This document shows, piece after piece, positions 17,343 through 26,852 of a DNA stretch of 64,000 nt. This stretch comes from Glutamicibacter halophytocola (GTDB taxonomy: Bacteria > Actinomycetota > Actinomycetes > Actinomycetales > Micrococcaceae), in the NCBI RefSeq assembly GCF_001302565.1, contig NZ_CP012750.1, positions 930,001 to 994,000 on the forward strand. Direction: 5' to 3'. Within the stretch, counting starts at the first letter, position 1; each line of letters opens with the position of its first letter. Position numbers and translations under genes: made by a program. The notes beneath the pieces were generated by a model that was not told the origin of the DNA, ran no database searches, and was given only the letters and a program-made list of their open reading frames with translations.

Positions 17343-20300
17343 ATGAGCCTGAATGGACTTCATGACTTCCTGCGCGAGGAGCCATCCTTCCGCCGCATCC
17401 AGCACAGTGCAGCCAATGGCTTCTCCACGCGAAGCGAAGACCTGGAGATCGCGGCCCCGCAGGGCATGCGCGCTATCCTCTCGGCCCATATCAGCCAGGC
17501 ACTGCACGAGAGCAATCACTCTGGGGTGACGCTCATTGTCACCGCGACCGGACGCGAAGCAGAAGAAGTGTCCAGTTCGCTCAGCGCCTATGTCCCTGCA
17601 GAGCAGATTGCCGAATTCCCATCGTGGGAAACCCTGCCGCACGAACGCCTCTCGCCGCGCAGCGACACCGTGGGGCGCCGGCTGGAGGTGCTGCGCAGGC
17701 TGCATCAGCGGGATGAAAGCCTCAGCGTAGTGATCGCGCCAATCCGCGCCGTGCTCCAGCCGCTGGTTGCCGGCCTGGGAGAACTGCGCCCGGTCGCCTT
17801 GGAGCTCGACGACGAACCAGGTTTCGACCAGGTCATCAAGGATTTGGCCGCTGCCGCCTACGCCCGTGTCGACATGGTGACCCACCGAGGCGAATTCGCG
17901 GTCCGCGGCGGCATCATCGATGTCTTCCCGCCAACCCTTGACCACCCGGTGCGCATCGATTTCTTCGGCGACCAGATCGATTCCATGCGCTACTTCGCCA
18001 TCGCCGACCAGCGCTCCACCGATGACGCAGGGCCGCAGAAAATCATTGCCACCCCCTGCCGTGAAATGCTGATCACTCCACAGGTGATGAGCCGGGCAGC
18101 CAATTTGAAGAACCATTTCCCCGCCGCCGAGGAAATGCTCACCAAAATTGCCGGCGGCATCGCTGTAGAAGGCATGGAATCGCTGGCACCGCTGCTGGTG
18201 GACAAGATGGTTCCCCTGCTCTCGCTTTTGCCAGAGTCGTCCATCGCCCTGATCATGGAGCCTGAAAGGGTTCGCGCCCGCGCCCAGGACCTCAACGCCA
18301 CCAACGCGGAATTCCTGGCAGCCGCCTGGGCCTCCGCTTCTGACGGCGCCAGCGCGCCACTGGATCTGAACACCGCCAACTCCGAGCGCAAGCTCGCCAC
18401 CGGCGACTTTGCGTCACTGGCAGAAACCCTGAACCACGCCAAGGCAGCCAAGGTGTCCTGGTGGGCACTGACGGCCATGGGCGCGGATGAAGAACTCGAT
18501 CTTGGCGCTTCGACCATTCGCATCCCGGCCCGCGAACCCCACGGCTACCAGGGTGATATCGAAGCGATGATGGAATTCATCGCAGGACGAGTCAAGGACC
18601 AATGGCGCTTCGTGGTGGCTACCGAGGGTCCAGGCCCGGCACAGCGCCTTGCTGAATTGTTCGCAGAGTTCAGCATCCCGGCCCATCGCGTGGAGAATAT
18701 CGCCCAGGCGCCAACCCCGGGCCTGATTGAGATCACCCAGGCAACCGCCGGACGCGGGTTCGTTTTCGAAGAGCTCAAACTCGGATTGCTGACCGAGGCC
18801 GACCTGCTGGGGCGTTCCAGCGCCTACCCGAATCGCAAGGGCCGCAAGCTCACCGTCAAGCGAAAGCGCAATGCAGTGGACCCGCTGAGCCTGCAAGCCG
18901 GGGACTACATCGTCCACGAGCAGCACGGCATCGGCAAGTTCGTGGAGCTGATGGCGCGCAAGGTCAACGGTTCAGGCAAGGACGCCAAGCGCGAATACCT
19001 TGTGGTGGAATACGCGTCTTCCAAGCGCGGGGCGCCGGGGGACCGGCTCTTTGTGCCGATGGACCAGTTGCACATGGTCACCCGCTATGTCGGCGGCGAA
19101 GCCCCGACCCTGTCCAAGATGGGTGGCTCGGATTGGGCCAGCACCAAGTCCAAGGCCCGCAAAGCGGTCAAGGAAATCGCTGGCGACCTGATCAAGCTGT
19201 ACTCGGCGCGCATGGCCAGCCGCGGCCATGCCTTCGGGCAGGACACCCCATGGCAGCATGAGCTGGAAGAGGCCTTCGCCTTCATCGAGACCCCGGATCA
19301 GCTCACCGCCATCAACGAGGTGAAGTCCGACATGGAGAAGGAAATCCCGATGGACCGGCTGATTTCCGGCGACGTGGGCTTTGGCAAAACCGAAATTGCG
19401 GTGCGTGCTGCCTTCAAGGCGGTGCAGGATTCCCGCCAGGTCGCAGTATTGGTGCCCACCACGTTGCTCGCTTCCCAGCACTACCAGACGTTCACCGAAC
19501 GCTATTCCGGCTTCCCGGTGCGCGTGAAAACCCTCTCGCGTTTCCAGACCGCCAAGGAATCCAAGGAAATCCTGGCCGGGCTGAAGGATGGCAGCGTGGA
19601 TATCGTCATCGGCACGCACCGGCTCTTGTCCAAAAATGTCGAGTTCAAGAACTTGGGCCTGGTGATAGTCGACGAGGAACAGCGCTTTGGCGTCGAGCAC
19701 AAGGAAGAGCTCAAGAAGATGCGCACCAATGTGGATGTGCTGGCCATGAGCGCCACCCCGATCCCGCGTACCTTGGAAATGTCATTGACTGGCATCCGCG
19801 AGACCTCCACCTTGGCAACGCCTCCGGAAGAACGCCATCCAGTGCTCACCTATGTGGGTCCACGCAGCGACAAGCAGATCTCCGCTGCCATCAAGCGCGA
19901 GCTCATGCGCGATGGACAGGTGTTCTTTGTGCACAACCGCGTGAGCTCCATCGACCGGGTGGCCGCCGAACTTCGCGAGCTTGTCCCTGAAGCACGCGTG
20001 GAAGTGGCCCACGGCAAGATGAGCGAATCGCGGCTGGAGCGGATCATCCAGGACTTCTGGGAGAAGAAGTTCGACGTCCTGGTCTCCACCACCATCATCG
20101 AAACCGGCCTGGATATTTCCAACGCCAACACGCTGATCGTGGACCGGGCCAACAACTACGGCCTCTCTCAGCTTCACCAGCTGCGTGGACGCGTGGGCCG
20201 AGGCCGCGAACGCGCCTATGCGTACTTCCTCTGGGATGTCGAGAAGCCGCTGGGCGAAGTGGCCCTGGAGCGGCTGAAAGCCGTCGCAGCGCACAACGAG

Positions 20301-20954
20301 CTCGGCTCCGGCTATCAGCTGGCGATGAAGGACCTGGAACTGCGTGGCGCGGGCAACCTGCTCGGCGGCGAGCAGTCCGGGCACATAGCCGGTGTGGGCT
20401 TCGACCTGTACCTGCGGCTTGTGGGCGAAGCCGTGGCCGACTACAAGGGCGAGGGCGAAGAGGAAGCCACCGAGATGAAGATCGACCTGCCGGTCAATGC
20501 CCACCTGCCGCACGACTATGTGCCCGGCGAACGGCTGCGCCTGGAGGCCTACCGCAATATCGCCTCGGCGGAAACCACCGAGGCGCTCGCCGAAGTGCGG
20601 GAGGAACTGGTGGACCGCTATGGCAAGTTGCCGCAGCCGGTGGAGAACCTCATGCGGGTTGCCGCGCTGCGTATTCGCGCACGCGCCGTAGGGCTGCACG
20701 ATATCCAGCAGATCGGCAACAATATCAAGCTGTCGCCAGCGAAGATCGAGGACCTTCCGGCATCACGCCAGGTGCGCCTGGAACGGCTGTACCCTGGTGC
20801 TGCAAACAAGCCGGCGCTGAATTCGATCTTCCTGCCCAAGCCCAAGACCTCGCCGATTGGCGGCCGCGACTTGGCGGATGAAGAGATCCTCGAATGGGCT
20901 GAAAAGCTGCTCTACGCGATCTTTGAGCCGACCCCTGCTCCGGCAACTGCCTAG
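17343..20954 (+). CDS. mfd: Transcription-repair coupling factor Mfd
   Basis: Mfd removes RNA polymerase stalled at DNA lesions and recruits UvrA. Domains in order are a UvrB-like N-terminal module (about residues 30-350), a CarD-like RNA-polymerase-interacting domain (about 515-590, YIVHEQHGIGKFV), a RecG-like translocase with Walker A SGDVGFGKTEIA near 675, the DEEQ box VIVDEEQRFG, motif VI RGRVGRGRERAYAY, and a C-terminal TRCF domain. ATG 17343 (1203 residues) matches the family start SLNGLHDFL; AGAGGA lies upstream. It converges on a TPR gene 13 bases away. Confidence 0.96.
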   Translation: MSLNGLHDFLREEPSFRRIQHSAANGFSTRSEDLEIAAPQGMRAILSAHISQALHESNHSGVTLIVTATGREAEEVSSSLSAYVPAEQIAEFPSWETLPHERLSPRSDTVGRRLEVLRRLHQRDESLSVVIAPIRAVLQPLVAGLGELRPVALELDDEPGFDQVIKDLAAAAYARVDMVTHRGEFAVRGGIIDVFPPTLDHPVRIDFFGDQIDSMRYFAIADQRSTDDAGPQKIIATPCREMLITPQVMSRAANLKNHFPAAEEMLTKIAGGIAVEGMESLAPLLVDKMVPLLSLLPESSIALIMEPERVRARAQDLNATNAEFLAAAWASASDGASAPLDLNTANSERKLATGDFASLAETLNHAKAAKVSWWALTAMGADEELDLGASTIRIPAREPHGYQGDIEAMMEFIAGRVKDQWRFVVATEGPGPAQRLAELFAEFSIPAHRVENIAQAPTPGLIEITQATAGRGFVFEELKLGLLTEADLLGRSSAYPNRKGRKLTVKRKRNAVDPLSLQAGDYIVHEQHGIGKFVELMARKVNGSGKDAKREYLVVEYASSKRGAPGDRLFVPMDQLHMVTRYVGGEAPTLSKMGGSDWASTKSKARKAVKEIAGDLIKLYSARMASRGHAFGQDTPWQHELEEAFAFIETPDQLTAINEVKSDMEKEIPMDRLISGDVGFGKTEIAVRAAFKAVQDSRQVAVLVPTTLLASQHYQTFTERYSGFPVRVKTLSRFQTAKESKEILAGLKDGSVDIVIGTHRLLSKNVEFKNLGLVIVDEEQRFGVEHKEELKKMRTNVDVLAMSATPIPRTLEMSLTGIRETSTLATPPEERHPVLTYVGPRSDKQISAAIKRELMRDGQVFFVHNRVSSIDRVAAELRELVPEARVEVAHGKMSESRLERIIQDFWEKKFDVLVSTTIIETGLDISNANTLIVDRANNYGLSQLHQLRGRVGRGRERAYAYFLWDVEKPLGEVALERLKAVAAHNELGSGYQLAMKDLELRGAGNLLGGEQSGHIAGVGFDLYLRLVGEAVADYKGEGEEEATEMKIDLPVNAHLPHDYVPGERLRLEAYRNIASAETTEALAEVREELVDRYGKLPQPVENLMRVAALRIRARAVGLHDIQQIGNNIKLSPAKIEDLPASRQVRLERLYPGAANKPALNSIFLPKPKTSPIGGRDLADEEILEWAEKLLYAIFEPTPAPATA

Positions 20955-20967
20955 CTGTTTGAGGGCA

Positions 20968-21462
20968 CTAGCGCTGTGCTGCGCCCGGGACGTCAAGGTC
21001 CTGGGCGTAGGCAGCCAGTGCCCGGCCATAGAGCCGGGCATGCGGCGCCAGCGCGGTGATGGCGATGCGCAGCGCTTCGGTGCTGCGGCCGGCATCCAGC
21101 AGCGCCAAGGCCAAAAACCCCTGGGCGTCTGCATGAAGAAGCGAGGACGGCGGAATCTGTTCCAGCAAGGCCACCGCCTGCCCAGGCTCTCCCAGATTGC
21201 GCAGGGTGCTTGTCAGCTGGATGAGCGCTTCTTCCTGCTTTTGACCGCCTAGCCCGGCCTGCAAGGCCTGCTGATAAGGCAGAACCGCCTGTTCCTCTTC
21301 GCCCAGGAAGTCATGCAGCGAAGCCATTTCAAAGAGCACCCGCGGATCGGCGGGGTCACGGCCTTGGAGCAGCTCCCCAAGCTCTTCACGAAGCTCTTCC
21401 GCGCTTTTGCCCGCACTCGTATCCCAGAAGGCTTCCACCCGTTGTTCCCACGTCTCACTCAT
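20968..21462 (-). CDS. Tetratricopeptide-repeat protein
   Basis: 164 residues, all-helical and acidic, with two to three TPR-like units (e.g. RVLFEMASLHDFLGEEEQAV, ALIQLTSTLRNLGEPGQAVA and AQGFLALALLDAGRSTEALR). No signal or membrane segment. TPRs mediate protein contacts; the partner is unknown. It is the last gene of the minus-strand cluster that begins with PNP but lies beyond a terminator, so it probably has its own promoter. Confidence 0.8.
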   Translation of the reverse strand: MSETWEQRVEAFWDTSAGKSAEELREELGELLQGRDPADPRVLFEMASLHDFLGEEEQAVLPYQQALQAGLGGQKQEEALIQLTSTLRNLGEPGQAVALLEQIPPSSLLHADAQGFLALALLDAGRSTEALRIAITALAPHARLYGRALAAYAQDLDVPGAAQR

Positions 21463-21514
21463 GGGCCCAGTTTATGCGGACTATGCCCCGGGGGCAGGGA
21501 ATGCGTTTAAACAG

Positions 21515-21551
21515 GAAAGGCTGCCAGGCCCAGCGGGCCTGACAACCTTTC
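21515..21551 (-). terminator. Terminator after the small membrane-protein gene
   Basis: GAAAGG (21515-21520) pairs with CCTTTC (21546-21551), and CAGGCCC (21525-21531) with GGGCCTG (21535-21541). On the minus strand the stem is followed by CTGTTTAAAC. Confidence 0.65.
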
Positions 21552-21567
21552 GCAAGAAGCCTACAAG

Positions 21568-21825
21568 CTACTTCTGGCTTGCAGTGCTGGCTGCAACCAG
21601 GTCCTCGGACTTTTCCGAGCGGCCCATCAGGTGCATCGGAATGGCAAAAGCCAGGAACATCAGCGCGAAGCCCGCCAGGGTTGGCCACCAGGCATTGTCC
21701 AATTCCCAGTAGCCCAGGGTGTAGATGCCTGCTGCGAAGATCACGAAGAAGATCACAAAGTTGATGATGTTGCCGACAAGGCGGCCTTCACCGGAATGGG
21801 CAGTGTTCTTGCCGTTCGAGTACAC
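21568..21825 (-). CDS. Small two-helix membrane protein
   Basis: 85 residues with two hydrophobic helices (IINFVIFFVIFAAGIYTLGY and WWPTLAGFALMFLAFAIPMHL) and polar ends; the C-terminus is charged. Unknown function. It begins 34 bases after deoC in the same direction, so it may share that transcript, and is followed by a terminator. A GGAGAA precedes the ATG. Confidence 0.75.
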   Translation of the reverse strand: MYSNGKNTAHSGEGRLVGNIINFVIFFVIFAAGIYTLGYWELDNAWWPTLAGFALMFLAFAIPMHLMGRSEKSEDLVAASTASQK

Positions 21826-21859
21826 TTTTTCTCCTTGGGAAACAGATAGGGGCGATGTC

Positions 21860-22546
21860 CTAGTAGCTGGAACCGCTTTGCTCTCCTTCTAGGATAGCAA
21901 CTCCTGAGCTGGATCCCAGTCGGGTAGCGCCGGCGGCAATCATGGCACGAGCGGTCTCCACGCTGCGCACTCCGCCGGAGGCCTTGACACCCAATTCCGG
22001 TCCCACGGTGCGGCGCATCAAGGCCACGTCTTCAACAGTGGCACCGCCGGTGGAGAATCCGGTGGAGGTCTTCACGAAATCGGCACCCGCGGCCTTGGCA
22101 GCCTCGCAGGCCAGCACCTTGGCTTCCTCGGTGAGCAGGCAGGTTTCGATGATGACCTTCAAGATGGCACCGCCCTCGTGGGCGGCTTGGGCAATAGCAA
22201 AGATCTCGTTGACCAGAGCATCACGATCTCCGCGCAATGCTGCGGCGATGTCGATGACCATATCGATTTCGTTGGCGCCATCGGCCACCGCATGATTGGT
22301 TTCAAAGACCTTGGTGTCAGTTGCGGAGGCCCCCAGCGGGAATCCGATCACCGAGCAGGTCAGCACATCTGTGCCTTCCAGCTCGCGAGCCAGGGTGGAA
22401 ACCCACAGCGGGTTCACGCAGACCGACTTGAATTCGTACTTCTTGGCTTCATCGCAGATTTGGACAATCTGTTCCCGCGAGGCATTTGGCGCCAGCAGGG
22501 TGTGATCTATGTAGCCGGCGATTTCGCGGGCGGTAAGTTCAGTCAT
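21860..22546 (-). CDS. deoC: Deoxyribose-phosphate aldolase
   Basis: DeoC splits 2-deoxyribose-5-phosphate into acetaldehyde and glyceraldehyde-3-phosphate. The TIM-barrel shows [17 protein letters not shown], the VIGFPLGA loop, EIDMVID, and the Schiff-base lysine in DFVKTSTGF; the second Lys is in [11 protein letters not shown] 22546 is preceded by GAGGAAAAG; an upstream frame to 22561 is unlikely. It is third in a PNP-mutase-deoC cluster that would turn deoxynucleosides into central metabolites. Confidence 0.95.
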   Translation of the reverse strand: MTELTAREIAGYIDHTLLAPNASREQIVQICDEAKKYEFKSVCVNPLWVSTLARELEGTDVLTCSVIGFPLGASATDTKVFETNHAVADGANEIDMVIDIAAALRGDRDALVNEIFAIAQAAHEGGAILKVIIETCLLTEEAKVLACEAAKAAGADFVKTSTGFSTGGATVEDVALMRRTVGPELGVKASGGVRSVETARAMIAAGATRLGSSSGVAILEGEQSGSSY

Positions 22547-22605
22547 CTTTTCCTCTAACAATTAAGATCTCAAGCAATTCAAATGAAAGTCTCGAAAGGG
22601 CAAGC

Positions 22606-24336
22606 CTAGTTGGCATTCAGGTAGGCTGCCAATTCCTTCTTGATGGCTTGGATCTGTTCGGTGGCTCGTTGGCGGGCCGCCGGTACGCCGTGAATGTCGT
22701 CAACCGGTTCAATGGTTTCCAAGTAGCACTTGAGTTTTGGCTCGGTGCCCGATGGGCGAACGATCACGCGTGCACCACTGAAAGTATGCAAAATAATGGC
22801 GTTGGTGGCCGGGAGCTTTTCGGTGCCCGCGGACAGGTCGGTGACCTCGGAAACCTCGGAACCGCCCAATGATTCGGGGGCCTGACGGCGGAAGCGATCC
22901 ATCAATACGGGGATCTGGGCCAGGTCGGTGAAGCGAAGCGAGAGCTGATCGGTCACGTGCACTCCGTGCCTTGCTGCCAGCTCGTCAAGGCGGCCGGCCA
23001 GCGAAGCGCCTGCTGCCTTGAGCTCGGATGCCAAATCGGCCAAGACGATTCCTGCGGAAATCCCGTCCTTGTCGCGGACCAAATCGGGGGCGACGCAGTA
23101 GCCCAGGGCCTCTTCGTAGCCGAAGCCCAAGTCCTCTACTCGCGAAATCCATTTGAAACCGGTCAGGGTTTCTTCGTGCTCGCGCCCTGCATCTTTGGCG
23201 ATGGCCGCCAGCATGCGCGAGGAAACGATCGAATTGGCCAGCTTCTTGCCTTCCGGCAGGCTCTTGGCAATTTGGTCGCCAAGCAGCCATCCCACTTCGT
23301 CGCCGCGCAGCATCCGCCACGATCCGCCGTCAAGGATCGCGGCGGCGCAGCGGTCGGCATCCGGGTCATTGGCGATGACCAGATCCGCGTCGACCGTGCG
23401 CGCCAGCTTCAGCGACAAGTCGATGGCTCCGGGTTCTTCCGGGTTGGGGAAGGCCACGGTGGGGAAGAGCGGATCTGGTTGTTCCTGCTCGGCAACCATG
23501 TGGATGTCGCTGAATCCGGCATTGAGCAGTGCCTGCTTCATGGTGTGCCCGCCCACTCCGTGCATGGCCGAGACGACAACGCGCAGGTTCTTGCGGGGGT
23601 CCTCGTCGCTCTTTGGCGCGGCGATCACCGGGTTGATGGCTGCAAGGTAGGCAGCTTCGATGTCACCTGCCGTGCCGGGGGCAGGAAGAACTTCCCAGCC
23701 GGAGGCTGCGCGCTCGATCTGGGCTACCGGTTGCCGATGGTCGATGAGGCCGGCGATCTGCGCGTCGATAGGGGAGACGATCTGCGCTCCACGTCCCGAG
23801 TCATCGGTGATTCGTCCGCCCACGTAGACCTTGTACCCGTTATCGCGGGGAGGGTTGTGGCTGGCCGTGACCATCACCCCTGCTTCGGCAGAGAATTCGC
23901 GCACGGCCCAGGCCAGCACCGGGGTGGGCAAAGGCGAAGGCATCAGCAGCACGTCAAATCCCGCGGCGGTGAAAACTCCTGCGGAGTCCTGGGCGAAGAT
24001 ATCCGAGTTGAAGCGCGCGTCAAAGCCGATGACCACCTTGGGAGTGTACTGGCCGGCGGCCTTCTCGCTGAGGAAACGGGCGATGCCCGCTGCGGTGCGC
24101 ATGACCACAACCCGGTTCATGCGCATCGGGCCAGCTCCGAGTTCGGCACGCAAGCCTGCCGTGCCGAACTCGAGCACACCGCTGAACCGGTCGGCGATGT
24201 CGTCAAAGGCCCGGGCGTCGCCCTGGGTGACACGCTCGATGAGCTGTTGCAGCTCGGCCTGGGTTTCCGGATCCGGATCCTGGGCCGCCCATTTGCCAGC
24301 TGCATCGAGGAGCTGGATCTTTTGTGTGTGATTCAC
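22606..24336 (-). CDS. Phosphohexomutase-superfamily enzyme (probable phospho(pento)mutase)
   Basis: Alpha-D-phosphohexomutase superfamily, 576 residues. The four landmarks are the phosphoserine loop VTASHNPPRDNGYKVY, the metal loop NDPDADRCAAA, the sugar loop RGDEVGWLLG and the phosphate loop RPSGTEPKLKCYLE. Annotators usually call such proteins phosphomannomutase, but the long form beside PNP and deoC suggests it converts (deoxy)ribose-1-phosphate to the 5-phosphate, a job done elsewhere by the unrelated DeoB. The start is GTG at 24336, with AAAGGAAAA upstream; an upstream open frame lacks homology. Specificity is inferred from context only. Confidence 0.88.
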   Translation of the reverse strand: MNHTQKIQLLDAAGKWAAQDPDPETQAELQQLIERVTQGDARAFDDIADRFSGVLEFGTAGLRAELGAGPMRMNRVVVMRTAAGIARFLSEKAAGQYTPKVVIGFDARFNSDIFAQDSAGVFTAAGFDVLLMPSPLPTPVLAWAVREFSAEAGVMVTASHNPPRDNGYKVYVGGRITDDSGRGAQIVSPIDAQIAGLIDHRQPVAQIERAASGWEVLPAPGTAGDIEAAYLAAINPVIAAPKSDEDPRKNLRVVVSAMHGVGGHTMKQALLNAGFSDIHMVAEQEQPDPLFPTVAFPNPEEPGAIDLSLKLARTVDADLVIANDPDADRCAAAILDGGSWRMLRGDEVGWLLGDQIAKSLPEGKKLANSIVSSRMLAAIAKDAGREHEETLTGFKWISRVEDLGFGYEEALGYCVAPDLVRDKDGISAGIVLADLASELKAAGASLAGRLDELAARHGVHVTDQLSLRFTDLAQIPVLMDRFRRQAPESLGGSEVSEVTDLSAGTEKLPATNAIILHTFSGARVIVRPSGTEPKLKCYLETIEPVDDIHGVPAARQRATEQIQAIKKELAAYLNAN

Positions 24337-24388
24337 TGTTTTCCTTTGGAGAAGAACGCCGGCGATTCCCGGTGCTGCGCGGTGCCGC

Positions 24389-25198
24389 TTAGAGCTTGGC
24401 GATGATCTGTGCGAGCAGCTGGGAAATGCGCGGGCCCGCGGCCTGGCCGGCTTCGATGACTTCTTCATGGCTCAGCGGTACCGGGCTGATGCCAGCTGCC
24501 AGGTTGGTCACCAAGGACATGCCGAAGATCTCCATGCCTGCGTGGCGTGCGGCAATGGCCTCCAGCGCGGTGGACATGCCAACCAGGTCGGCGCCGATGG
24601 TCTTGGCGTACTGGACCTCGGCAGGGGTTTCGTAATGCGGTCCGGTGAACTGTGCGTAGACGCCTTCATCAAGGCTCGAGTCCACCTCCCGGGCGATCTC
24701 GCGAATGCGCGAGGAGTAGAGGTCGGTCAGGTCGACGAAGGTGGCGCCTTCCAATGGGGAAGTGGCCGTGAGGTTGATGTGATCCGAGATCATGACCGGG
24801 GTGCCCGGAGCCCAGTTCTCGTTCAAGCCGCCGCAACCGTTGGTCAGCACCAGCTGCTGGCAGCCGGTAGCCGCCGCGGTGCGGATCGGGTGGACCACAG
24901 CGCGCACGCCGCGGCCTTCGTAGTAGTGGGTCCGCGCGCCGAGGACCAGCACGCGCTTGCCGGTGGCGGTCAGGATCGAGGAAATGCTGCCTTTGTGGCC
25001 AGGTACGGCCGGGGCGTGGAAGCCGGGGATGGTGGCGGCATCCAGGGTGTGGGTGGTCTCGCCGATCAGTTCGGCGGCCTGGCCCCATCCGGAGCCCAGC
25101 ACGAGCGCAATATCGTGTTTTTCAACGTTGGTCTGCTCGGCGATTGCCTGTGCCGCCTGTGCGGCTAGGGCCTGTGGGTCATTTTGCATATCAGTCAC
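24389..25198 (-). CDS. Purine-nucleoside phosphorylase (trimeric class)
   Basis: It splits purine (deoxy)nucleosides with phosphate into base and (deoxy)ribose-1-phosphate. Motifs are IALVLGSGWGQ, GHKGSIS, RTHYYEGRG, LTNGCGGLN, the base-binding QFTGPHYETPAE and VGMSTALEAIAARHAGME. TTG 25204, GTG 25198 and ATG 25189 are all possible starts. A well-spaced promoter places the transcription start exactly on GTG 25198, and there is no Shine-Dalgarno, so leaderless initiation there (269 residues) is preferred. The mutase gene follows 52 bases on. Confidence 0.93.
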   Translation of the reverse strand: MTDMQNDPQALAAQAAQAIAEQTNVEKHDIALVLGSGWGQAAELIGETTHTLDAATIPGFHAPAVPGHKGSISSILTATGKRVLVLGARTHYYEGRGVRAVVHPIRTAAATGCQQLVLTNGCGGLNENWAPGTPVMISDHINLTATSPLEGATFVDLTDLYSSRIREIAREVDSSLDEGVYAQFTGPHYETPAEVQYAKTIGADLVGMSTALEAIAARHAGMEIFGMSLVTNLAAGISPVPLSHEEVIEAGQAAGPRISQLLAQIIAKL

Positions 25199-25205
25199 GG
25201 GCAAT

Positions 25206-25234
25206 ACGCTACCGGTAGCGGGGCTCTTTGTCAG
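25206..25234 (-). promoter_or_regulatory. Promoter giving a leaderless PNP transcript
   Basis: On the minus strand the -35 is CTGACA (25234-25229), the spacer is 17 bases and the -10 is TAGCGT (25211-25206). The -10 ends 7 bases before the GTG at 25198. Confidence 0.7.
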
Positions 25235-25312
25235 GTGAAGCTAGTGCTTCAGAACCAATATCACGTCCAAATAAGGGCTTTCGATGTGCGCATTGAACCG
25301 ACATGGTGAACA

Positions 25313-26725
25313 ATGGAATTTGTGAGCGCAGATCGTACGAATGAAGCAACCCGTTTAGTTATTCTCGGTGGCGGACCAGGCGGCTATGAAGCTGCCATGG
25401 GCGCAGCCCAATTGGGCGCAAATGTCACCGTGGTAGAGCGTGCCGGCATGGGCGGTTCAGCTGTGCTGACCGATGTCGTACCGTCCAAGACCCTGATTGC
25501 CACCGCCGACGCTGTGCGCCGCGTGAAGCAGGCCGAGGCCTTTGGCGTCCATGTTGATGGGCTGGACTCGGCAGTGACCGACTTCTCGGTCGTCAACCAC
25601 CGCCTGCTGGACCTTGCCAAGGAGCAGTCCTCGGATATCCGCACTGGACTGGAGCGCAATGGCGTTCGCATCGTCATCGGCGAAGGCCGCCTGCTCGACC
25701 GGAACACCGTGGCTGTTTCCCACCCGGATGGCTCGGAGCAGACCATTGACGCTGATGCCATCCTGGTTGCGGTTGGCGCCCACCCCCGCGAGCTGTCCAC
25801 TGCCAAGCCTGACGGCGAACGCATTTTCAACTGGACCCAGATCTACAACATGAACGAGGTGCCAGAGCACCTGATCGTTGTCGGCTCCGGTGTTACCGGT
25901 GCCGAGTTCGCCTCGGCCTACAACCTGCTCGGCGCCAAGGTCACCCTGGTCTCCTCGCGCGACCGCGTGCTGCCTGGCGAGGATGCCGACGCGGCTGGCG
26001 TGCTGGAAGACGCATTCAAGGAAAACGGGGTCAACGTTGTATCCCAGGCTCGCGCAGATGGCGTGGAGCGCAAGGGCGACAAGGTTTTCGTGACCCTGGC
26101 TGACGGGCGCGTGCTGGAAGGAAGCCACTGCCTGGTAGCGGTCGGCGGCATCCCGAACACCGCAAATCTCGGCTTGGAAGAAGCTGGCGTGCAGCTTACC
26201 GAGTCCGGGCATATCAAGGTCGATGGTGTTTCGCGCACTACCGCCACCAACATCTACGCCACCGGTGACTGCACCGGCGTCTTTGCACTGGCCTCCGTGG
26301 CCGCGATGCAGGGCCGCATTGCCGTAGCCCACCTGCTTGGTGACTCGGTCAAGCCCTTGAACCTCGACCTGGTGGCGTCCAACGTTTTCACGTCTCCTGA
26401 AATCGCAACCGTTGGCGTGACCCAGCGTGCGGTAGCGGAAGGCAAGTACCAGGCGAATATCATCAAGGTTGATTTGAACGCCAACGCCCGCGCAAAGATG
26501 ATGAACGTGGAGCACGGCTTCGTGAAGATCGTTTCGCGCAAGGGCTCGGGCACCGTTATTGGCGGCGTGGTAGTCGCTCCACGAGCCAGTGAGCTGATCT
26601 ACTCCCTGGCTCTCGCGGTCCAGAACGGCCTGCACGTGGACGATGTGGCTGAGACGTTCACCGTGTATCCATCGCTGTCTGGCTCATTGGCAGAGGCGGC
26701 GCGCCGCCTGCACCGTCACAGCTAA
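25313..26725 (+). CDS. lpdA: NAD(P)H-quinone dehydrogenase of the dihydrolipoamide-dehydrogenase family
   Basis: A two-dinucleotide-binding flavoprotein: FAD site LVILGGGPGGYEAA, NAD(P) site LIVVGSGVTGAEFASA, FAD ATGDCTGVFALASVAAMQG and a C-terminal dimer domain. The redox disulfide of true Lpd (CxxxxC) is missing: the matching stretch is GGSAVLTDVVPSK, with both Cys replaced. In mycobacteria the similarly Cys-less LpdA reduces quinones with NAD(P)H. 470 residues. The start may be ATG 25313 or GTG 25322. Divergent from PNP. Confidence 0.85.
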   Translation: MEFVSADRTNEATRLVILGGGPGGYEAAMGAAQLGANVTVVERAGMGGSAVLTDVVPSKTLIATADAVRRVKQAEAFGVHVDGLDSAVTDFSVVNHRLLDLAKEQSSDIRTGLERNGVRIVIGEGRLLDRNTVAVSHPDGSEQTIDADAILVAVGAHPRELSTAKPDGERIFNWTQIYNMNEVPEHLIVVGSGVTGAEFASAYNLLGAKVTLVSSRDRVLPGEDADAAGVLEDAFKENGVNVVSQARADGVERKGDKVFVTLADGRVLEGSHCLVAVGGIPNTANLGLEEAGVQLTESGHIKVDGVSRTTATNIYATGDCTGVFALASVAAMQGRIAVAHLLGDSVKPLNLDLVASNVFTSPEIATVGVTQRAVAEGKYQANIIKVDLNANARAKMMNVEHGFVKIVSRKGSGTVIGGVVVAPRASELIYSLALAVQNGLHVDDVAETFTVYPSLSGSLAEAARRLHRHS

Positions 26726-26735
26726 TTACCGCTTT

Positions 26736-26782
26736 CAGCAACGGCGGCATCGGCGTTTTCACGCCAGATGCCGCCGTTGCTG
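26736..26782 (+). terminator. Terminator after lpdA
   Basis: CAGCAACGGCGGCATC (26736-26751) pairs with 26767-26782, and GGCG/CGCC extends the stem inside. It is a long perfect hairpin followed by TGTTAAC. Confidence 0.8.
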
Positions 26783-26817
26783 TGTTAACTGCGCATTGCT
26801 GGGATATTGTGACGGTA

Positions 26818-26846
26818 TTCACATTTGGCCCGCTATTTGGTATAAG
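26818..26846 (+). promoter_or_regulatory. Strong promoter for the MFS gene
   Basis: TTCACA (26818-26823), 17-base spacer, TATAAG (26841-26846): one mismatch to consensus in each box, the best sigma-70 match noticed in the window. Confidence 0.65.
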
Positions 26847-26852
26847 TTGAGT

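Noticed and set aside
17097..18116. Upstream extension of the DUF2505 frame into mfd
   Set aside because: The extension is antisense to the mfd N-terminus; family homology begins at 17096.
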